DNA of 64,000 bases from positions 124,001 to 188,000 of the forward strand of contig NZ_AFNU02000004.1 of the NCBI RefSeq assembly GCF_000215935.2, written 5' to 3'. Of this stretch, positions 1 through 9,441 are shown one piece after another. A program made the translations under genes and the position numbers. A model generated the notes under the pieces. The model did not search any database. It had not been told where the DNA came from and saw only the letters and a list, made by a program, of their open reading frames with translations. This stretch comes from Haloplasma contractile SSD-17B. Lineage in GTDB: Bacteria > Bacillota_I > Bacilli_A > Haloplasmatales > Haloplasmataceae. Position 1 is the first letter of the stretch. Each line of letters begins with the position of its first letter.

Positions 1-1
1 T

Positions 2-361
2 TTTGGTGGCGCTGTTGGATTTATAGCTGATATTGGACTAATGTTATTTAAGGGTTATCCACCATCACTAATGACATTATCTAGTGTATTATGGGGGGTC
101 ATCCCAGGTATGATGTTTTATTTTAAGAAAAAAGATAAAAAGCCTAATATCATTCTATTTATTTTTACGATTATAATAACTTCTGTTATTTGCTTTTCTA
201 TTAACACTTATCAACTTTATCTTTGGTTTGGTGAAGGATCATATGCACAATTACCAATACGTTTGATTGTTATGATTATTAAAATACCTTTACAAATATC
301 AATTATTTACACATTATTCTACGTTACTCGCGTTATACATACAAATATATATTCCAACTAA
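2..361 (+). CDS. ECF transporter S component, folate family-like (C-terminal part)
   Basis: The reading frame is open from the window edge, so the N-terminus is missing; the first ATG at 41 is probably internal because the frame upstream reads FGGAVGFIADIGLM without a stop. About 119 residues remain, with three hydrophobic membrane segments. The glycine-rich start followed by an Asp and a short YPPS loop resembles the GAVADLLG...P region of folate/queuosine-type substrate-binding (S) components of energy-coupling-factor vitamin transporters. The S component would bind the vitamin in the membrane and dock on a shared EcfAAT module, which is not in this window. Family assignment is from pattern memory; the substrate is inference. 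Confidence 0.6.
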   Translation, partial: FGGAVGFIADIGLMLFKGYPPSLMTLSSVLWGVIPGMMFYFKKKDKKPNIILFIFTIIITSVICFSINTYQLYLWFGEGSYAQLPIRLIVMIIKIPLQISIIYTLFYVTRVIHTNIYSN

Positions 362-390
362 AATTTATAGCATTGTACCATAAATTTTTA

Positions 391-420
391 AACACCTTGA
401 ATCATAGTGAGGTGTTTTTC
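391..420 (+). terminator. Intrinsic terminator after the ECF S component
   Basis: AACACCT pairs with AGGTGTT and is followed by a run of T on the plus strand, 30 bases after the stop codon. Confidence 0.75.
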
Positions 421-436
421 TCTTATATATATATAT

Positions 437-479
437 TAAAAACCCTAGGTTTCACTGTAATATAGTGGAATCTAGGGTT
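437..479 (-). terminator. Intrinsic terminator of the NfeD-SPFH operon
   Basis: On the minus strand AACCCTAG and CTAGGGTT form a stem, with an inner ATTCCACTATATTACAGTG extension, followed by TTTTTAA. It lies just past the stop of the SPFH gene. Confidence 0.75.
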
Positions 480-501
480 AATTTATTATATAATGATTCG
501 T

Positions 502-1431
502 TTATTCTTCTTCCGATACTTCTGTAAAGTTTGCTTCTTCATTCGTTGTCTTTACCATTTCCGCTGCACTTGTTAATAAGCTACCTAAGTTTTGAATTTC
601 TGATGGAATTATTAGCTTAGTTGCCTTACCATCTGCTGCTTTAACAAATGCTTCATATGATTTAAGTTTCAAGATTGCTTCTGTAGGAGCAGCTTTATTT
701 AATAATTTAAGTCCTTCTGCTGTTGCCTGTTGAACTTGTAAGATTGCTTCTGCTTCCCCTTCAGCTCTACGAATTTGTGATTCTTTATCTGCTTCAGCTC
801 GTAAGATTGCAGAACGTTTATCTCCTTCAGCAATTCTAATTGCTGATTCACGTTTACCTTCTGAGGTAAGAATTGCGGCACGTCTTTCACGTTCAGCACG
901 CATTTGTTTCTCCATAGCTTCTTGAATATCTCTTGGTGGTAAGATATTCTTAACCTCTACACGACTAACTTTAATCCCCCATGGGTCAGTCACTTCATCT
1001 AAAATAATACGCATCTTCGAATTAATTACATCTCGTGATGTTAATGTTTCATCTAATTCCAATTCACCAATTATGTTACGCAATGTAGTTGCTGTCAGAT
1101 TTTCAATCGCAACTAACGGCCTAGCTACTTCATACGCAAATAGCTTGGGTTCTGTTATTTGAAAAAATACAACCGTATCAATTTGCATCGTAACATTATC
1201 ACGTGTGATTACTGGTTGAGGTTGAAAGTCTACCACTTGTTCCTTTAATGATACTCGTTTTGCAACCTTTTCAATCAATGGCCATTTCCAGTGTAAACCT
1301 GATTGCCATGTTGCTTGGTACTGTCCTAATCGTTCTAGAATAAACGATTCAGATTGTGGAACAATTCTAAAACCAGCTGCTGCTAATAATACAATAAAAA
1401 CTACGAAACCAATTATAATGTATGGTCCCAT
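502..1431 (-). CDS. SPFH/Band 7 (stomatin/paraslipin-like) membrane protein
   Basis: The 309-residue protein starts with one hydrophobic segment (about residues 3-20), followed by a Band 7 domain to about residue 180 and a charged heptad-like coiled coil (RAERERRAAIL..., repeated EGDKRSAI/EADKESQI motifs) to about 240. This is the architecture of stomatin/QmcA-type proteins that form oligomeric rings or microdomain scaffolds on the membrane. The start is fixed by AAAGGAGGAATTTAA before ATG. The upstream gene on the same strand encodes NfeD, the usual genomic partner of this family, so the two probably form an operon. A precise cellular role cannot be read from the sequence. Confidence 0.9.
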   Translation of the reverse strand: MGPYIIIGFVVFIVLLAAAGFRIVPQSESFILERLGQYQATWQSGLHWKWPLIEKVAKRVSLKEQVVDFQPQPVITRDNVTMQIDTVVFFQITEPKLFAYEVARPLVAIENLTATTLRNIIGELELDETLTSRDVINSKMRIILDEVTDPWGIKVSRVEVKNILPPRDIQEAMEKQMRAERERRAAILTSEGKRESAIRIAEGDKRSAILRAEADKESQIRRAEGEAEAILQVQQATAEGLKLLNKAAPTEAILKLKSYEAFVKAADGKATKLIIPSEIQNLGSLLTSAAEMVKTTNEEANFTEVSEEE

Positions 1432-1538
1432 TTAAATTCCTCCTTTTGTATTTTACAATTTTATTATTTCCCTTTTTTAAAACAAATATATCAGTTGGTT
1501 CATTAGTGCCAATAATCCCTAATTTAATTTTTATAACT

Positions 1539-1982
1539 TTACTGTTCTGATGATTTTTTAACTACAAGCTTGACACCACTTATAGCTGTAATTTCTACAA
1601 TAGTTTCAACTTCTATAGTAGCACCATCATACGACTTAGCAGTCCAATATTTACCGTTTATTCTTACTTCACCATAGTTAAATTCCTCTATACGTTTCGT
1701 TACAATTGCTCGTTTTCCTACCAAAGATTCAACATTCGTTTTTATGGTACCAACCTTTAATTTTTTGATTGCAATATCTCGCGTAAATACTAATAAGATA
1801 ATTGATGTCACTAAGAAAACGGCGATTTGCAATGGAATATTATCAGGAAAAGCCATTGCAACAAACATGGTCACAAATGCTCCTAACGAAAACCAAACAG
1901 TAACTAGGCTAAATGTTAAAGCTTCTATTATAAATAATAGAATTCCAAGTATTAGCCAAACAAGTGCAGCCTCTTCTGGCAT
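1539..1982 (-). CDS. NfeD family membrane protein
   Basis: The 147-residue protein has hydrophobic segments over about the first 75 residues (PEEAALVWLILGILL and two more), then a soluble C-terminal domain of about 65 residues with the beta-rich pattern GKRAIVTKRI...YGEVRINGKYWTA...IEVETIVEITAISGVKLVV, typical of the OB-fold of NfeD proteins. No ClpP-like protease domain is present, so it is the short NfeD1b form. It is followed 107 bases downstream by the SPFH gene; the two families are known to be paired. The start is preceded by GTGAGGTGGAACC. Confidence 0.9.
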   Translation of the reverse strand: MPEEAALVWLILGILLFIIEALTFSLVTVWFSLGAFVTMFVAMAFPDNIPLQIAVFLVTSIILLVFTRDIAIKKLKVGTIKTNVESLVGKRAIVTKRIEEFNYGEVRINGKYWTAKSYDGATIEVETIVEITAISGVKLVVKKSSEQ

Positions 1983-2107
1983 GGTTCCACCTCACTTTTT
2001 ATTTTTTTTTATTCACATATAATTATAATAGTTAATATTTGTTTTTACAACGTTCTTGAATATCGTATTACTTTTATGCTTTAAATTACTCTATTTCATT
2101 GCTTTAT

Positions 2108-3319
2108 TCATTTTGACTCTACTAGTCTTAATGCTTTTTTGTATTTTTTATGTTTTTTATAAAAGTTAAGCATTCTATATTTTATTAAGAGATTTAAATC
2201 TTCATTTATTATAGTGTCTGCTTTCTTAATCATTTTATAAATAGATTCAACGTCATGATCATCAGGTGTCGTATAAAGTTTATAAACTAAATCACATCCT
2301 GTCGAGTTAAATATATGGGTGTTTCTCTTTTTCTCAATGATTGATTTAAGTAATATAGCTCTCTCAAAATTATAATGTTCTAGACACTTATTTATAAGTT
2401 GTTTTGTCCGATCTATGTTATCTTGAAAGTAGTATGAAAGTGCCATAAAATACATGTTTTTTGATAATTTATTCATTTCATTAGACCTCGCACTATATTT
2501 TATAGCGGACCTAAAATGTTGTCTACTTTCATCATAATAAGCATTTTTTAAATACAACATTCCGTATATTTTGTGTATACGTTCTAATAGTTGGAGATTA
2601 TGTGTATTTTCAAATATAGAGTGGCATTGATTTAAATAGCTGATTGCTTTTAAACCTTGTCCCTGTTTTAAGTAAGTATAGGCAATATCTATAAATATAA
2701 CTGGATTTTCTTTATTAAGATCCATCATATACTCGATACTAGAGAGATAGTATTTAATTGCCTGATCATGGTCTTGTCTGAACTCATAATAACGACCTAT
2801 GTATTGAAGTATCACAATCATATAGGTTTTAGGATAAACTTCTAAAGTACCTTCGATATACTCTAATAATTCTCCTGCCTCTTCATACTCTTCATTAATC
2901 ATATATATAATAAACTCTAAAGCATATGTATAATGGGTGTATATAATATTGTATCTAAATTCATTTTGAAATTTATTGATTGCTAATATGTATTGGTTAT
3001 AGTTGATCATTAAGTGATCATCGTTTTGATACTTTAGTATATTTGTAAAATAAACATCAAACTCTGTTACAATTTTAGACTGAATTTTATCTATTTTCAA
3101 ACTAAGTTTTGAGAGCAATGCATAATAGATGTCAAAATCTTTAAGGATCTCACCATGTTCTAAACGACTTAACTGTGCTTGAGAACATATTTGTTTACTA
3201 AAATCTACTTGCTTATAGTGTTCATATCCTTCATTCTTGTCGTGGAAATAAGCATTCCGGTAATAGTGAATAATATAGCCTAGTTGTTCCTTCTCTTTAT
3301 CAGTTAATCTCCTTTTCAT
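2108..3319 (-). CDS. HTH-TPR transcriptional regulator, RNPP/PlcR-Rgg-like
   Basis: The 403-residue protein begins with a helix-turn-helix of the XRE type (about residues 8-75, with QICSQAQLSRLEHGE as the recognition-helix region). The rest is an all-helical array of TPR-like repeats (YYLSSIEYM, AYTYLKQGQGLKAISYLNQC, YGMLYLKNAYYDESRQHFRSAIKYS). This is the layout of Rgg/PlcR/Rap-related regulators, many of which bind secreted peptides in the TPR groove. No short signal-peptide-like pheromone ORF was found beside it, so peptide control is only an inference. It is divergent from mntP with 94 bases between the start codons, and may control itself or that gene. Confidence 0.75.
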   Translation of the reverse strand: MKRRLTDKEKEQLGYIIHYYRNAYFHDKNEGYEHYKQVDFSKQICSQAQLSRLEHGEILKDFDIYYALLSKLSLKIDKIQSKIVTEFDVYFTNILKYQNDDHLMINYNQYILAINKFQNEFRYNIIYTHYTYALEFIIYMINEEYEEAGELLEYIEGTLEVYPKTYMIVILQYIGRYYEFRQDHDQAIKYYLSSIEYMMDLNKENPVIFIDIAYTYLKQGQGLKAISYLNQCHSIFENTHNLQLLERIHKIYGMLYLKNAYYDESRQHFRSAIKYSARSNEMNKLSKNMYFMALSYYFQDNIDRTKQLINKCLEHYNFERAILLKSIIEKKRNTHIFNSTGCDLVYKLYTTPDDHDVESIYKMIKKADTIINEDLNLLIKYRMLNFYKKHKKYKKALRLVESK

Positions 3320-3365
3320 CTAAAATACCCCCATTTTATTAATTTATGATACATCTCGTGAATAG

Positions 3366-3395
3366 ACTATAGTAATGTATTTGTTAACAAGTCAA
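3366..3395 (-). promoter_or_regulatory. Sigma-A-type promoter of the HTH-TPR regulator
   Basis: On the minus strand TTGACT and TATAGT are separated by 18 bases, about 45 bases upstream of the start codon. The same TATAGT hexamer can be read on the plus strand, so divergent promoters for mntP may overlap here; no good plus-strand -35 was seen. Confidence 0.5.
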
Positions 3396-3413
3396 CAGAA
3401 GTGAGGTTGTTTT

Positions 3414-3992
3414 ATGAACATATACTATAATTTGGCCTATGGAATCAGTGTGGGAATTGCATTAAGTATTGATGCATTTATGGTAAGTTTACTATATGGT
3501 ACATCATTAAAAAGTCGAAAACAGTCATTATTAACAAGTTCAATTGTAGGGTCTTTTCATTTTTTTATGCCCTTTATTGGCTATTTTTTAGCTGTAAAAC
3601 TGTTACAGTCCGTTCATCTTGCCTTTAACACAGAAATTATAGCTGCACTTATACTTTTCATGCTTGGATTAATGATGATCCGTCAGAAAGAGGAAGAATC
3701 TGATAGTGAACAGCCTAATCTGGGGAAAATAATAGGTAAATTAATGTTTGCCTTTAGCGTTAGCATTGACAGTCTTCTTGTTGGTTTATCATTTAAATTA
3801 GGTACAGAAGTGAACATATTATTTTGTGCCTTTCTATTTGCAATGGTAAGCGGAGTTATAACATTTATTGGGTTATCAATTGGTAAAAAAACTGCAGAAA
3901 GATTACTTCATTTAAACCTTGATCAATATGCAGGTGCTATTTTGATTATATTGTCAATATTTACCTTTTTATCTAATTTAATATCATTATAA
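3414..3992 (+). CDS. mntP: Manganese efflux pump MntP-like
   Basis: The 192-residue, six-segment membrane protein has two halves, each with an Asp in a conserved membrane motif: SIDAFMVSL near residue 20 and SIDSLLVGLSF near residue 118. This inverted-repeat pattern and the length match the MntP (YebN) family, which exports Mn2+. The start is preceded by AGAAGTGAGG. The 5' leader is too short for the yybP-ykoY manganese riboswitch that controls mntP in many bacteria, so control may be by the divergent HTH-TPR regulator or another factor. The distantly related sporulation protein YtaF was considered, but length and motifs fit MntP. Confidence 0.8.
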   Translation: MNIYYNLAYGISVGIALSIDAFMVSLLYGTSLKSRKQSLLTSSIVGSFHFFMPFIGYFLAVKLLQSVHLAFNTEIIAALILFMLGLMMIRQKEEESDSEQPNLGKIIGKLMFAFSVSIDSLLVGLSFKLGTEVNILFCAFLFAMVSGVITFIGLSIGKKTAERLLHLNLDQYAGAILIILSIFTFLSNLISL

Positions 3993-3993
3993 T

Positions 3994-4047
3994 AAAAAAA
4001 GCCTTAAAACGCAATTAATATATTATTTATGCGTTAGGCTTTTTTAT
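3994..4047. terminator. Bidirectional intrinsic terminator
   Basis: AAAAAAAGCCT...ACGC pairs with GCGT...AGGCTTTTTT, giving A- and T-runs on both sides. It serves mntP on the plus strand and may serve the YyaL gene, 120 bases away, on the minus strand. Confidence 0.75.
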
Positions 4048-4165
4048 TTTTAGGCTACTTAACAAACATTATTGCTAATTTTCGTTATAACGATATTTTA
4101 CTAGGTTCAATTTTTATTAAGTATGAAGAACTGCAATTTTTCATTAGATTAAACAAAGATTTTAA

Positions 4166-6214
4166 TTAAAGGTTATCGATTTCTTTACAAATTTCATCGT
4201 AATCATAGATTGGTTCATCGCATGAGTAGTCTTGACAAATATAGCAAGCTATATCCTTATTTTCTACTAAATAATCTCCAAATATCGGATCATCTGCACT
4301 TACTAGGTCTTTATATAAAATTAAAACTGTTCCTAGTGGTAGGTAATGATGACTAATCTTACGTTTTATTTCTTTTAACTTTGGATCATCATGTTTACCA
4401 ACTATTACTACCTTCGTTTTAGGATGACTTGCATGTAAGTATGTATTTAACATGTAAGAATGACTTGATGGACTTTGTTTCACTTTATAAGCAAAAGCAT
4501 CAAATAACTTTCTAGCATATTTTTCATATTTGATTTCATCAGTTATTTCAGATAGTTTTATGAAGTTCATTGTTGCGATTGAATTTCCGGATGGAATTGC
4601 TCCATCATAGATTTCTTTATTACGCATTAGAAGGTATTCGCTATCATTTCCATAGTAATAAAAGCCATCTTTTTCATCATCCCAAAAGAGTTCAATCATA
4701 TCATCTGTTAGTTTTAGTGCTTGATGAATATAGGTTTGGTCTGATGTTCCTAAAAACAATTCAATCAATGCCCAATTTAAATAGGCATAGTCATCAATAT
4801 ATCCTTTAAATTTAGCTTCGCCATCTCGATATCTTGCCTGTATTCTACCATTTTCGTCTATTAAATGGTCTGATATAAATTGAACTCCCTGTTTAGCTTT
4901 ATTAATATAGGCGTCATTATTAAGGACTCTACCTGCTCTTGCATATGCCGTAATCATCATTGCATTCCATGATGTTAAAATTTTATCATCTTTATGAGGA
5001 TGTACACGTTTATCTCTATAATTGAAAAGTCGTTCCTTGATTTTATTCAGTCTCTCTCGTTCCTTATCATCTAAATCAAGGTAGTCTTTATGTATTAAGT
5101 TTAAGATATTTGTCCGTTCAAAGTTTCCTTCTTCTGAAATGTTATAATACTCGATTATAAACGTTGCATCCTCTTTATCTAAAAGCTCTTTTATTTCATT
5201 TTTAGTAAAGGTATAGAATTTACCCTCTTCACCTTCAGAATCAGCATCTTCTGCTGTGTAAAATCCACCCTCTTTATCCGTCATAACCCTAGACACATAC
5301 TCAAGTGTCTCTTCTACAACCTGCTTATATAGCGGATCATTTTTTAATTGATAGGCTTCAATGTAAGCTAATGTAAGTAATGCATTATCATATAACATTT
5401 TTTCAAAATGAGGTACTAACCATTTTCGATCAACACTATATCTAGAAAATCCATAACCGATATGATCGTATATACCACCTTTATACATTTGTTCGAGCGT
5501 ACGTTCGACCATAAACACAGCATCTTGATTATTATTTATATATCCATAGTGGAGTAGAAATAACAAATTATGTGGACTAGGAAACTTAGGTGCAGTTCCA
5601 AATCCACCATATAGGTTATCAAATGCTCCTCTTAAGTTCTTAAATAAGTTTTCCACAACGTCTAGACTAAGTTTTCCTCTGACAGATTCTTGTTCCTCTC
5701 TATACTTATTGAGTACATCATAAATCTCAGTTGCAGAATCTAATATTTTATCCTTATTTGATTTCCATTGTTTTGTAATTGTAGGTAGTAATTGCGTAAG
5801 TCCTAGTTGCTTACCTACAGTGGTTTTCGGAAAGTAGGTTCCTGCATAGAATGGTTTTTTATCAGCTGTCATAACAATTGTGAGGGGCCATCCTCCTCTC
5901 CCGGTCAATGCTTGGCACACTTCCATGTATATGTGATCAATATCAGGTCGCTCTTCACGATCTACTTTTATTGAAATAAAATCTTTATTTAATAATTCTG
6001 AAATTTCCTCATCTTCAAATGATTCTCGTTCCATTACGTGACACCAATGACACGTACTATATCCGATACTTAAAAAGATTGGTTTATCTTCTTCACGTGC
6101 TTTAGAAAAAGCCTCATCGCACCACGGATACCAATCGACAGGGTTGTTTGCATGCTGTAAAAGATAGGGCGACTTTTCATTAGCTAATTTATTCGTATAG
6201 TTTTGACCGCTCAT
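4166..6214 (-). CDS. Thioredoxin-domain protein, YyaL/spermatogenesis-associated protein 20 family
   Basis: The 682-residue protein has an N-terminal thioredoxin-like domain with a CxxC motif (C55-HW-C58 in [15 protein letters not shown]), followed by the RPDID and [10 protein letters not shown] stretches typical of the DUF255 family. The remainder is an (alpha/alpha)-barrel-like region resembling N-acylglucosamine 2-epimerase/six-hairpin glycosidases ([40 protein letters not shown]). Length equals the family norm. The biochemical role is unknown. AGAGGTGTTACA precedes the ATG. It is monocistronic by context. Confidence 0.9.
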   Translation of the reverse strand: MSGQNYTNKLANEKSPYLLQHANNPVDWYPWCDEAFSKAREEDKPIFLSIGYSTCHWCHVMERESFEDEEISELLNKDFISIKVDREERPDIDHIYMEVCQALTGRGGWPLTIVMTADKKPFYAGTYFPKTTVGKQLGLTQLLPTITKQWKSNKDKILDSATEIYDVLNKYREEQESVRGKLSLDVVENLFKNLRGAFDNLYGGFGTAPKFPSPHNLLFLLHYGYINNNQDAVFMVERTLEQMYKGGIYDHIGYGFSRYSVDRKWLVPHFEKMLYDNALLTLAYIEAYQLKNDPLYKQVVEETLEYVSRVMTDKEGGFYTAEDADSEGEEGKFYTFTKNEIKELLDKEDATFIIEYYNISEEGNFERTNILNLIHKDYLDLDDKERERLNKIKERLFNYRDKRVHPHKDDKILTSWNAMMITAYARAGRVLNNDAYINKAKQGVQFISDHLIDENGRIQARYRDGEAKFKGYIDDYAYLNWALIELFLGTSDQTYIHQALKLTDDMIELFWDDEKDGFYYYGNDSEYLLMRNKEIYDGAIPSGNSIATMNFIKLSEITDEIKYEKYARKLFDAFAYKVKQSPSSHSYMLNTYLHASHPKTKVVIVGKHDDPKLKEIKRKISHHYLPLGTVLILYKDLVSADDPIFGDYLVENKDIACYICQDYSCDEPIYDYDEICKEIDNL

Positions 6215-6362
6215 TGTAACACCTCTAACTAATTATTATCTATTAGTATTGTATCCTTATATAGGGTATTTATAAAACGATATGCATTAAACATAAGAAA
6301 AGTACATTTGTTTGTGCTATTTTTTTCATTTTATAATATAGTACAGTTCATTAAACCAACTA

Positions 6363-6391
6363 TTGTTAAAATATGTAAAATACCATATAAT
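6363..6391 (+). promoter_or_regulatory. Sigma-A promoter for the small ORF and methyltransferase
   Basis: TTGTTA and TATAAT are separated by exactly 17 bases. A transcript starting near 6398 would carry both the candidate small ORF at 6434 and the methyltransferase at 6515. Confidence 0.7.
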
Positions 6392-6433
6392 GACTGTAGA
6401 TAGATAATTCTTAAATTAAAGGGGCGGTATTAT

Positions 6434-6496
6434 GTGTTACAGATAGTAATTTCTTTTTGGTCTGTCATTGCTATTATAGCATTTGTGTGTATTTGA
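6434..6496 (+). CDS. Candidate 20-residue hydrophobic leader peptide or small membrane protein
   Basis: A GTG codon preceded at good spacing by AAAGGGGCGGT opens a 20-codon frame ending in TGA. The peptide is almost wholly hydrophobic (starting MLQIVISFW, ending IAIIAFVCI), consistent with a single membrane helix. It lies between a strong promoter and the methyltransferase start 18 bases downstream, so it is co-transcribed. It could be a small membrane protein, a translation-coupling leader, or chance. No homologue is recognised. The good ribosome site is the main support; the short length is the main reason for doubt. Confidence 0.4.
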   Translation: MLQIVISFWSVIAIIAFVCI

Positions 6497-6514
6497 ATTA
6501 TACGGGGAGGAATC

Positions 6515-7273
6515 ATGATGTTAGATACTAAAAAGTTGATTGAAATGGAACAAAAGACATTTACTGGCTGGGATTTTGATTATATAAGTCAAAGAACAGA
6601 GAAAAAGCCTTTACCATGGGATTATAAAACGTTTATTCTTAACTATCTTAAGCCTGATGATATGCTGTTAGATATGGGAACCGGGGGAGGAGAATTTTTA
6701 CTTTCCTTAAACCACTCCTATAATAATACCTGTGCAAGTGAAAGTTATAAACCTAACTATAACCTTTGTCTAAATAAATTAAAACCACTTGGAATTGATG
6801 TACGGTATTTTGTAAAAGATGGTGACATTCCATTTAGTGATCAAGTATTTAATATGATTATTAATCGACATGATTCTTATCAACCTAAAAAGGTTTACAA
6901 TTCGCTTAAAGATGGTGGAGTATTTATTACGCAACAAGTAGGTGGCCTGAATAATTATCTGCTTAGCCAAAAAGTATTAGGTTATCCATATAAAGACTTT
7001 GATCAAAACAAGTGGGACTTAGAACATGCGGTAGCTGCTTTAGAAGAAACAGGTTTTGATATATTATTTAAGGATGAGGTTGTCAGTCGATGCAAGTATT
7101 TTGATTGTTATACACTCACTTACTACTGCAAAATAATTCAATGGGAATTTCCTAATTTCAGTGTAGACTCCTGTCTAGATCAATTAAATGCTATAAACCA
7201 AGAAATTGATAGGAACGGGTTTGTTGAAGGACAGGAACACCGATTTATTATTGTTGCAAGAAAAAACTTATAG
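6515..7273 (+). CDS. Class I SAM-dependent methyltransferase
   Basis: The 252-residue protein has the SAM-binding motif I LLDMGTGGGEFL near residue 51, an acidic motif II region (CASESYKPNYN), and post-motif strands (DIPFSDQVFNMIINRHDSY; LKDGGVFITQQVGG), the Rossmann-type fold of COG2226-like small-molecule methyltransferases. The substrate cannot be inferred. The start is preceded by GGGGAGGAATC. It is downstream of the candidate small ORF in the same transcript. It is not Erm-like: it lacks the N-terminal Erm signature and the NxPY-type motif of rRNA adenine methyltransferases. Confidence 0.8.
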   Translation: MMLDTKKLIEMEQKTFTGWDFDYISQRTEKKPLPWDYKTFILNYLKPDDMLLDMGTGGGEFLLSLNHSYNNTCASESYKPNYNLCLNKLKPLGIDVRYFVKDGDIPFSDQVFNMIINRHDSYQPKKVYNSLKDGGVFITQQVGGLNNYLLSQKVLGYPYKDFDQNKWDLEHAVAALEETGFDILFKDEVVSRCKYFDCYTLTYYCKIIQWEFPNFSVDSCLDQLNAINQEIDRNGFVEGQEHRFIIVARKNL

Positions 7274-7345
7274 ATTTTTATTTTGAAATTTTGTGTATTT
7301 TTAATGAATGTTATAAAGCAATATATAGAGTGCTATATACAAAAT

Positions 7346-7379
7346 AAATGTATGTTTTATAAACTTAAAAACATACATT
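7346..7379 (+). terminator. Perfect 13-bp hairpin between the methyltransferase and the propeller gene
   Basis: AAATGTATGTTTT and AAAACATACATTT flank an 8-base loop, ending 21 bases before the next start codon. The following T-run is only TT then AGACG, so it is either a weak terminator of the methyltransferase transcript or a leader structure of the gene at 7401. Confidence 0.5.
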
Positions 7380-7400
7380 TTAGACGAAAAGAGGGGGATT

Positions 7401-8735
7401 ATGAACACGTTTAAGACTTACATAATTAGTCTAATTATTATTGCTTCTTGTTTATTCATAGCTAGTAAAGCAATAAGTTCTTATAATAATCAAACGATAG
7501 AGGATGCCGAGCATCCTTTCATTCTTGATGAAGTAGTAGACCTAGATGAGGATCACTTTTATCCATTTGTTAATTCAGAGGGGCAATATACAATTGTTTC
7601 ATTCATAAACAATTCGATGTCCCTGAAACTTTATGATAAAGATTTCAATTTAATTTCAACATTATCAACTTATATTAACACAAACAGTCTTAATAGTACT
7701 AATACTGTATACGCAACTGAACTATCAAATGGAAATTATGTAATCGTTACGTCACAAGACCACATTCTTATTAATTCTGATGGTACTATTATTTCACATT
7801 CCCAATCTGATCAATATCAACCTTACTATATTGAATCTACAGGACACCAGTTAATAGATAGTAGTGGATATGTCCTATATAAAGGTGAATGGTCACCTCA
7901 AACAATAGAAGTTTATAACAATGATGGCACTTTAGAAAAAACAGTGGATTTAAAAACTGAATCTATACACACTAATTTTTTATATTTAAGTGATGAAGCA
8001 ATTATAGAAAGTAGAAATAGTAAGTTAGTAAAGTATTCATCTGATGGTAATACACTATGGGAACAATCAATAGGGTTTTATGGACTATCTTATGCTTCAG
8101 ATCTTATCGAGACGTGTGATGGTAATATTGTAATCGTAGGAAGGGCTACTAAACGTATTGGGAATGGAAACGAATCATTAATAAATAAGCAAAGCACATA
8201 CGGTGTAATTATTAAACTTAACCGTGATACAGGAAACATTATTTGGAGTGAATATTATGGTGGTTTTTCTGATGATTTTATAATTAACTCTGTTACAGAA
8301 ATTGTTAATGAATTTATAACAGTAGGATATAGTTATTCTAGTTTTTTCTATGATGGGCTTCGAGGTACTGATTTTCTAATCGCTTCTCGATTTGGTCAAA
8401 ACGGTCAACAACATGGTTCCTTAACGCTAAACCTAGACGATCTTCAGGTTGGTGTTTTAGACCATTCATCTAATATACTAATCAACAACGATCAAATCGT
8501 TATATATGATTATATTATTGATCAGAATAAATCTCCAACTACTCATTTTGACTTTTTATTACCATTAGAAATAGAAGACCTTAATAACGATATTTATACT
8601 TACAGTCTTACTTTATATAAGATAGAGAGGTATCTATTCTTTAGTGCTTGGGGATTAGTGGGGCTTTTTATCATTAGTTATATTGCTAAACGAAGTCGAC
8701 TTGACGATGGTGAACTAGACATTGATGATTTATAA
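7401..8735 (+). CDS. Membrane-anchored beta-propeller-like extracellular protein, unknown function
   Basis: The 444-residue protein has an N-terminal signal-anchor (about residues 5-25), a large beta-rich outer region, and a C-terminal membrane segment (about 408-428, WGLVGLFIISYIA) followed by a basic then acidic tail. The middle holds loosely repeated blades with the pattern 'ND/SDGT...', LIETCDGNIVIVGRA, RDTGNIIWSEYYGGFSDDF, and VNEFITVGYSYS, as in bacterial propeller domains built from repeats of about 45-60 residues. No catalytic motif is visible. AGAGGGGGATT precedes the ATG. Two membrane segments would place the repeat region outside the cell. Function is unknown; a sensor or adhesion role would be speculation. 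Confidence 0.65.
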   Translation: MNTFKTYIISLIIIASCLFIASKAISSYNNQTIEDAEHPFILDEVVDLDEDHFYPFVNSEGQYTIVSFINNSMSLKLYDKDFNLISTLSTYINTNSLNSTNTVYATELSNGNYVIVTSQDHILINSDGTIISHSQSDQYQPYYIESTGHQLIDSSGYVLYKGEWSPQTIEVYNNDGTLEKTVDLKTESIHTNFLYLSDEAIIESRNSKLVKYSSDGNTLWEQSIGFYGLSYASDLIETCDGNIVIVGRATKRIGNGNESLINKQSTYGVIIKLNRDTGNIIWSEYYGGFSDDFIINSVTEIVNEFITVGYSYSSFFYDGLRGTDFLIASRFGQNGQQHGSLTLNLDDLQVGVLDHSSNILINNDQIVIYDYIIDQNKSPTTHFDFLLPLEIEDLNNDIYTYSLTLYKIERYLFFSAWGLVGLFIISYIAKRSRLDDGELDIDDL

Positions 8736-8910
8736 CAGTAAAGAATTATTCCAACAACCGAACCGTGTTAATAAATTTTATTGAAACGAATAGTAGAAAT
8801 CGGTAAATCACTGGTCAGTATCGTGTCATGAATTACTACTTGTATAAATTTTATAATGGTACAACAATTGACAAATCCGAATAAGAAACAAACTGTTCTT
8901 AATATACGAT

Positions 8911-8957
8911 AATAAAAAAACTATGAACGAGTTAATGCCTTGTTTATAGTTTTTTTA
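8911..8957. terminator. Bidirectional intrinsic terminator
   Basis: AAAAAAACTAT...AAC pairs with GTT...ATAGTTTTTTT around a 13-14 base loop. It lies about 180 bases after the stop of the propeller-like gene, implying a long 3' UTR or use by an unrecognised transcript. Confidence 0.65.
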
Positions 8958-9441
8958 TTAGTTAGTCAAATCCTCATCTATCGAAAGATACTCGCTTTAA
9001 CATATTGTGATCCATGAATAAATATTCTTAATCAGAAATTTTTAACATCTTGCTGTGGCACTTTGATTCTTCATAAGGTTTGTTTAATTGCCGATGAAGG
9101 GGATACAGTTCTTTTTTTTACTTCTTCAACAGTTCCGACTGTTTATGCTGTACTCACATAGAAGATTGCATTAATTTCTGTAAATTCTGTTCAACCTGTA
9201 ATAAAGGGTTTCAATAGCCACATTGTTTTTGTTATATGGCAGTTATTTTATTTTCAAAATATTTATGGCGTTTCTCAGGTCACTATTCACTAATAGCATT
9301 ATAAAGGTAATAATTAAATTTCATATAGATACTTTGCATTGTATTACAATGTTTGTACATAATTAAAAAGAATGTAAGATTTAGTACCAATTGACATGAT
9401 TAAAAATTGAATAGTATATACTTAAGATATGGGTACATAGT

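Noticed and set aside
3320-3413. yybP-ykoY manganese riboswitch before mntP
   Set aside because: The space between the divergent genes is only 94 bases and lacks the conserved loop sequences.
8960-9250. TGA read as tryptophan (Mycoplasma-like code)
   Set aside because: One intergenic frame would be longer if TGA were Trp, but all clear genes here use TGG for Trp and ORF ends agree with TGA as stop.
8960-9400. Possible transposase or gene remnant in the gap before pepF
   Set aside because: Translation of both strands gave only short pieces broken by several stops, with no recognisable family motif.
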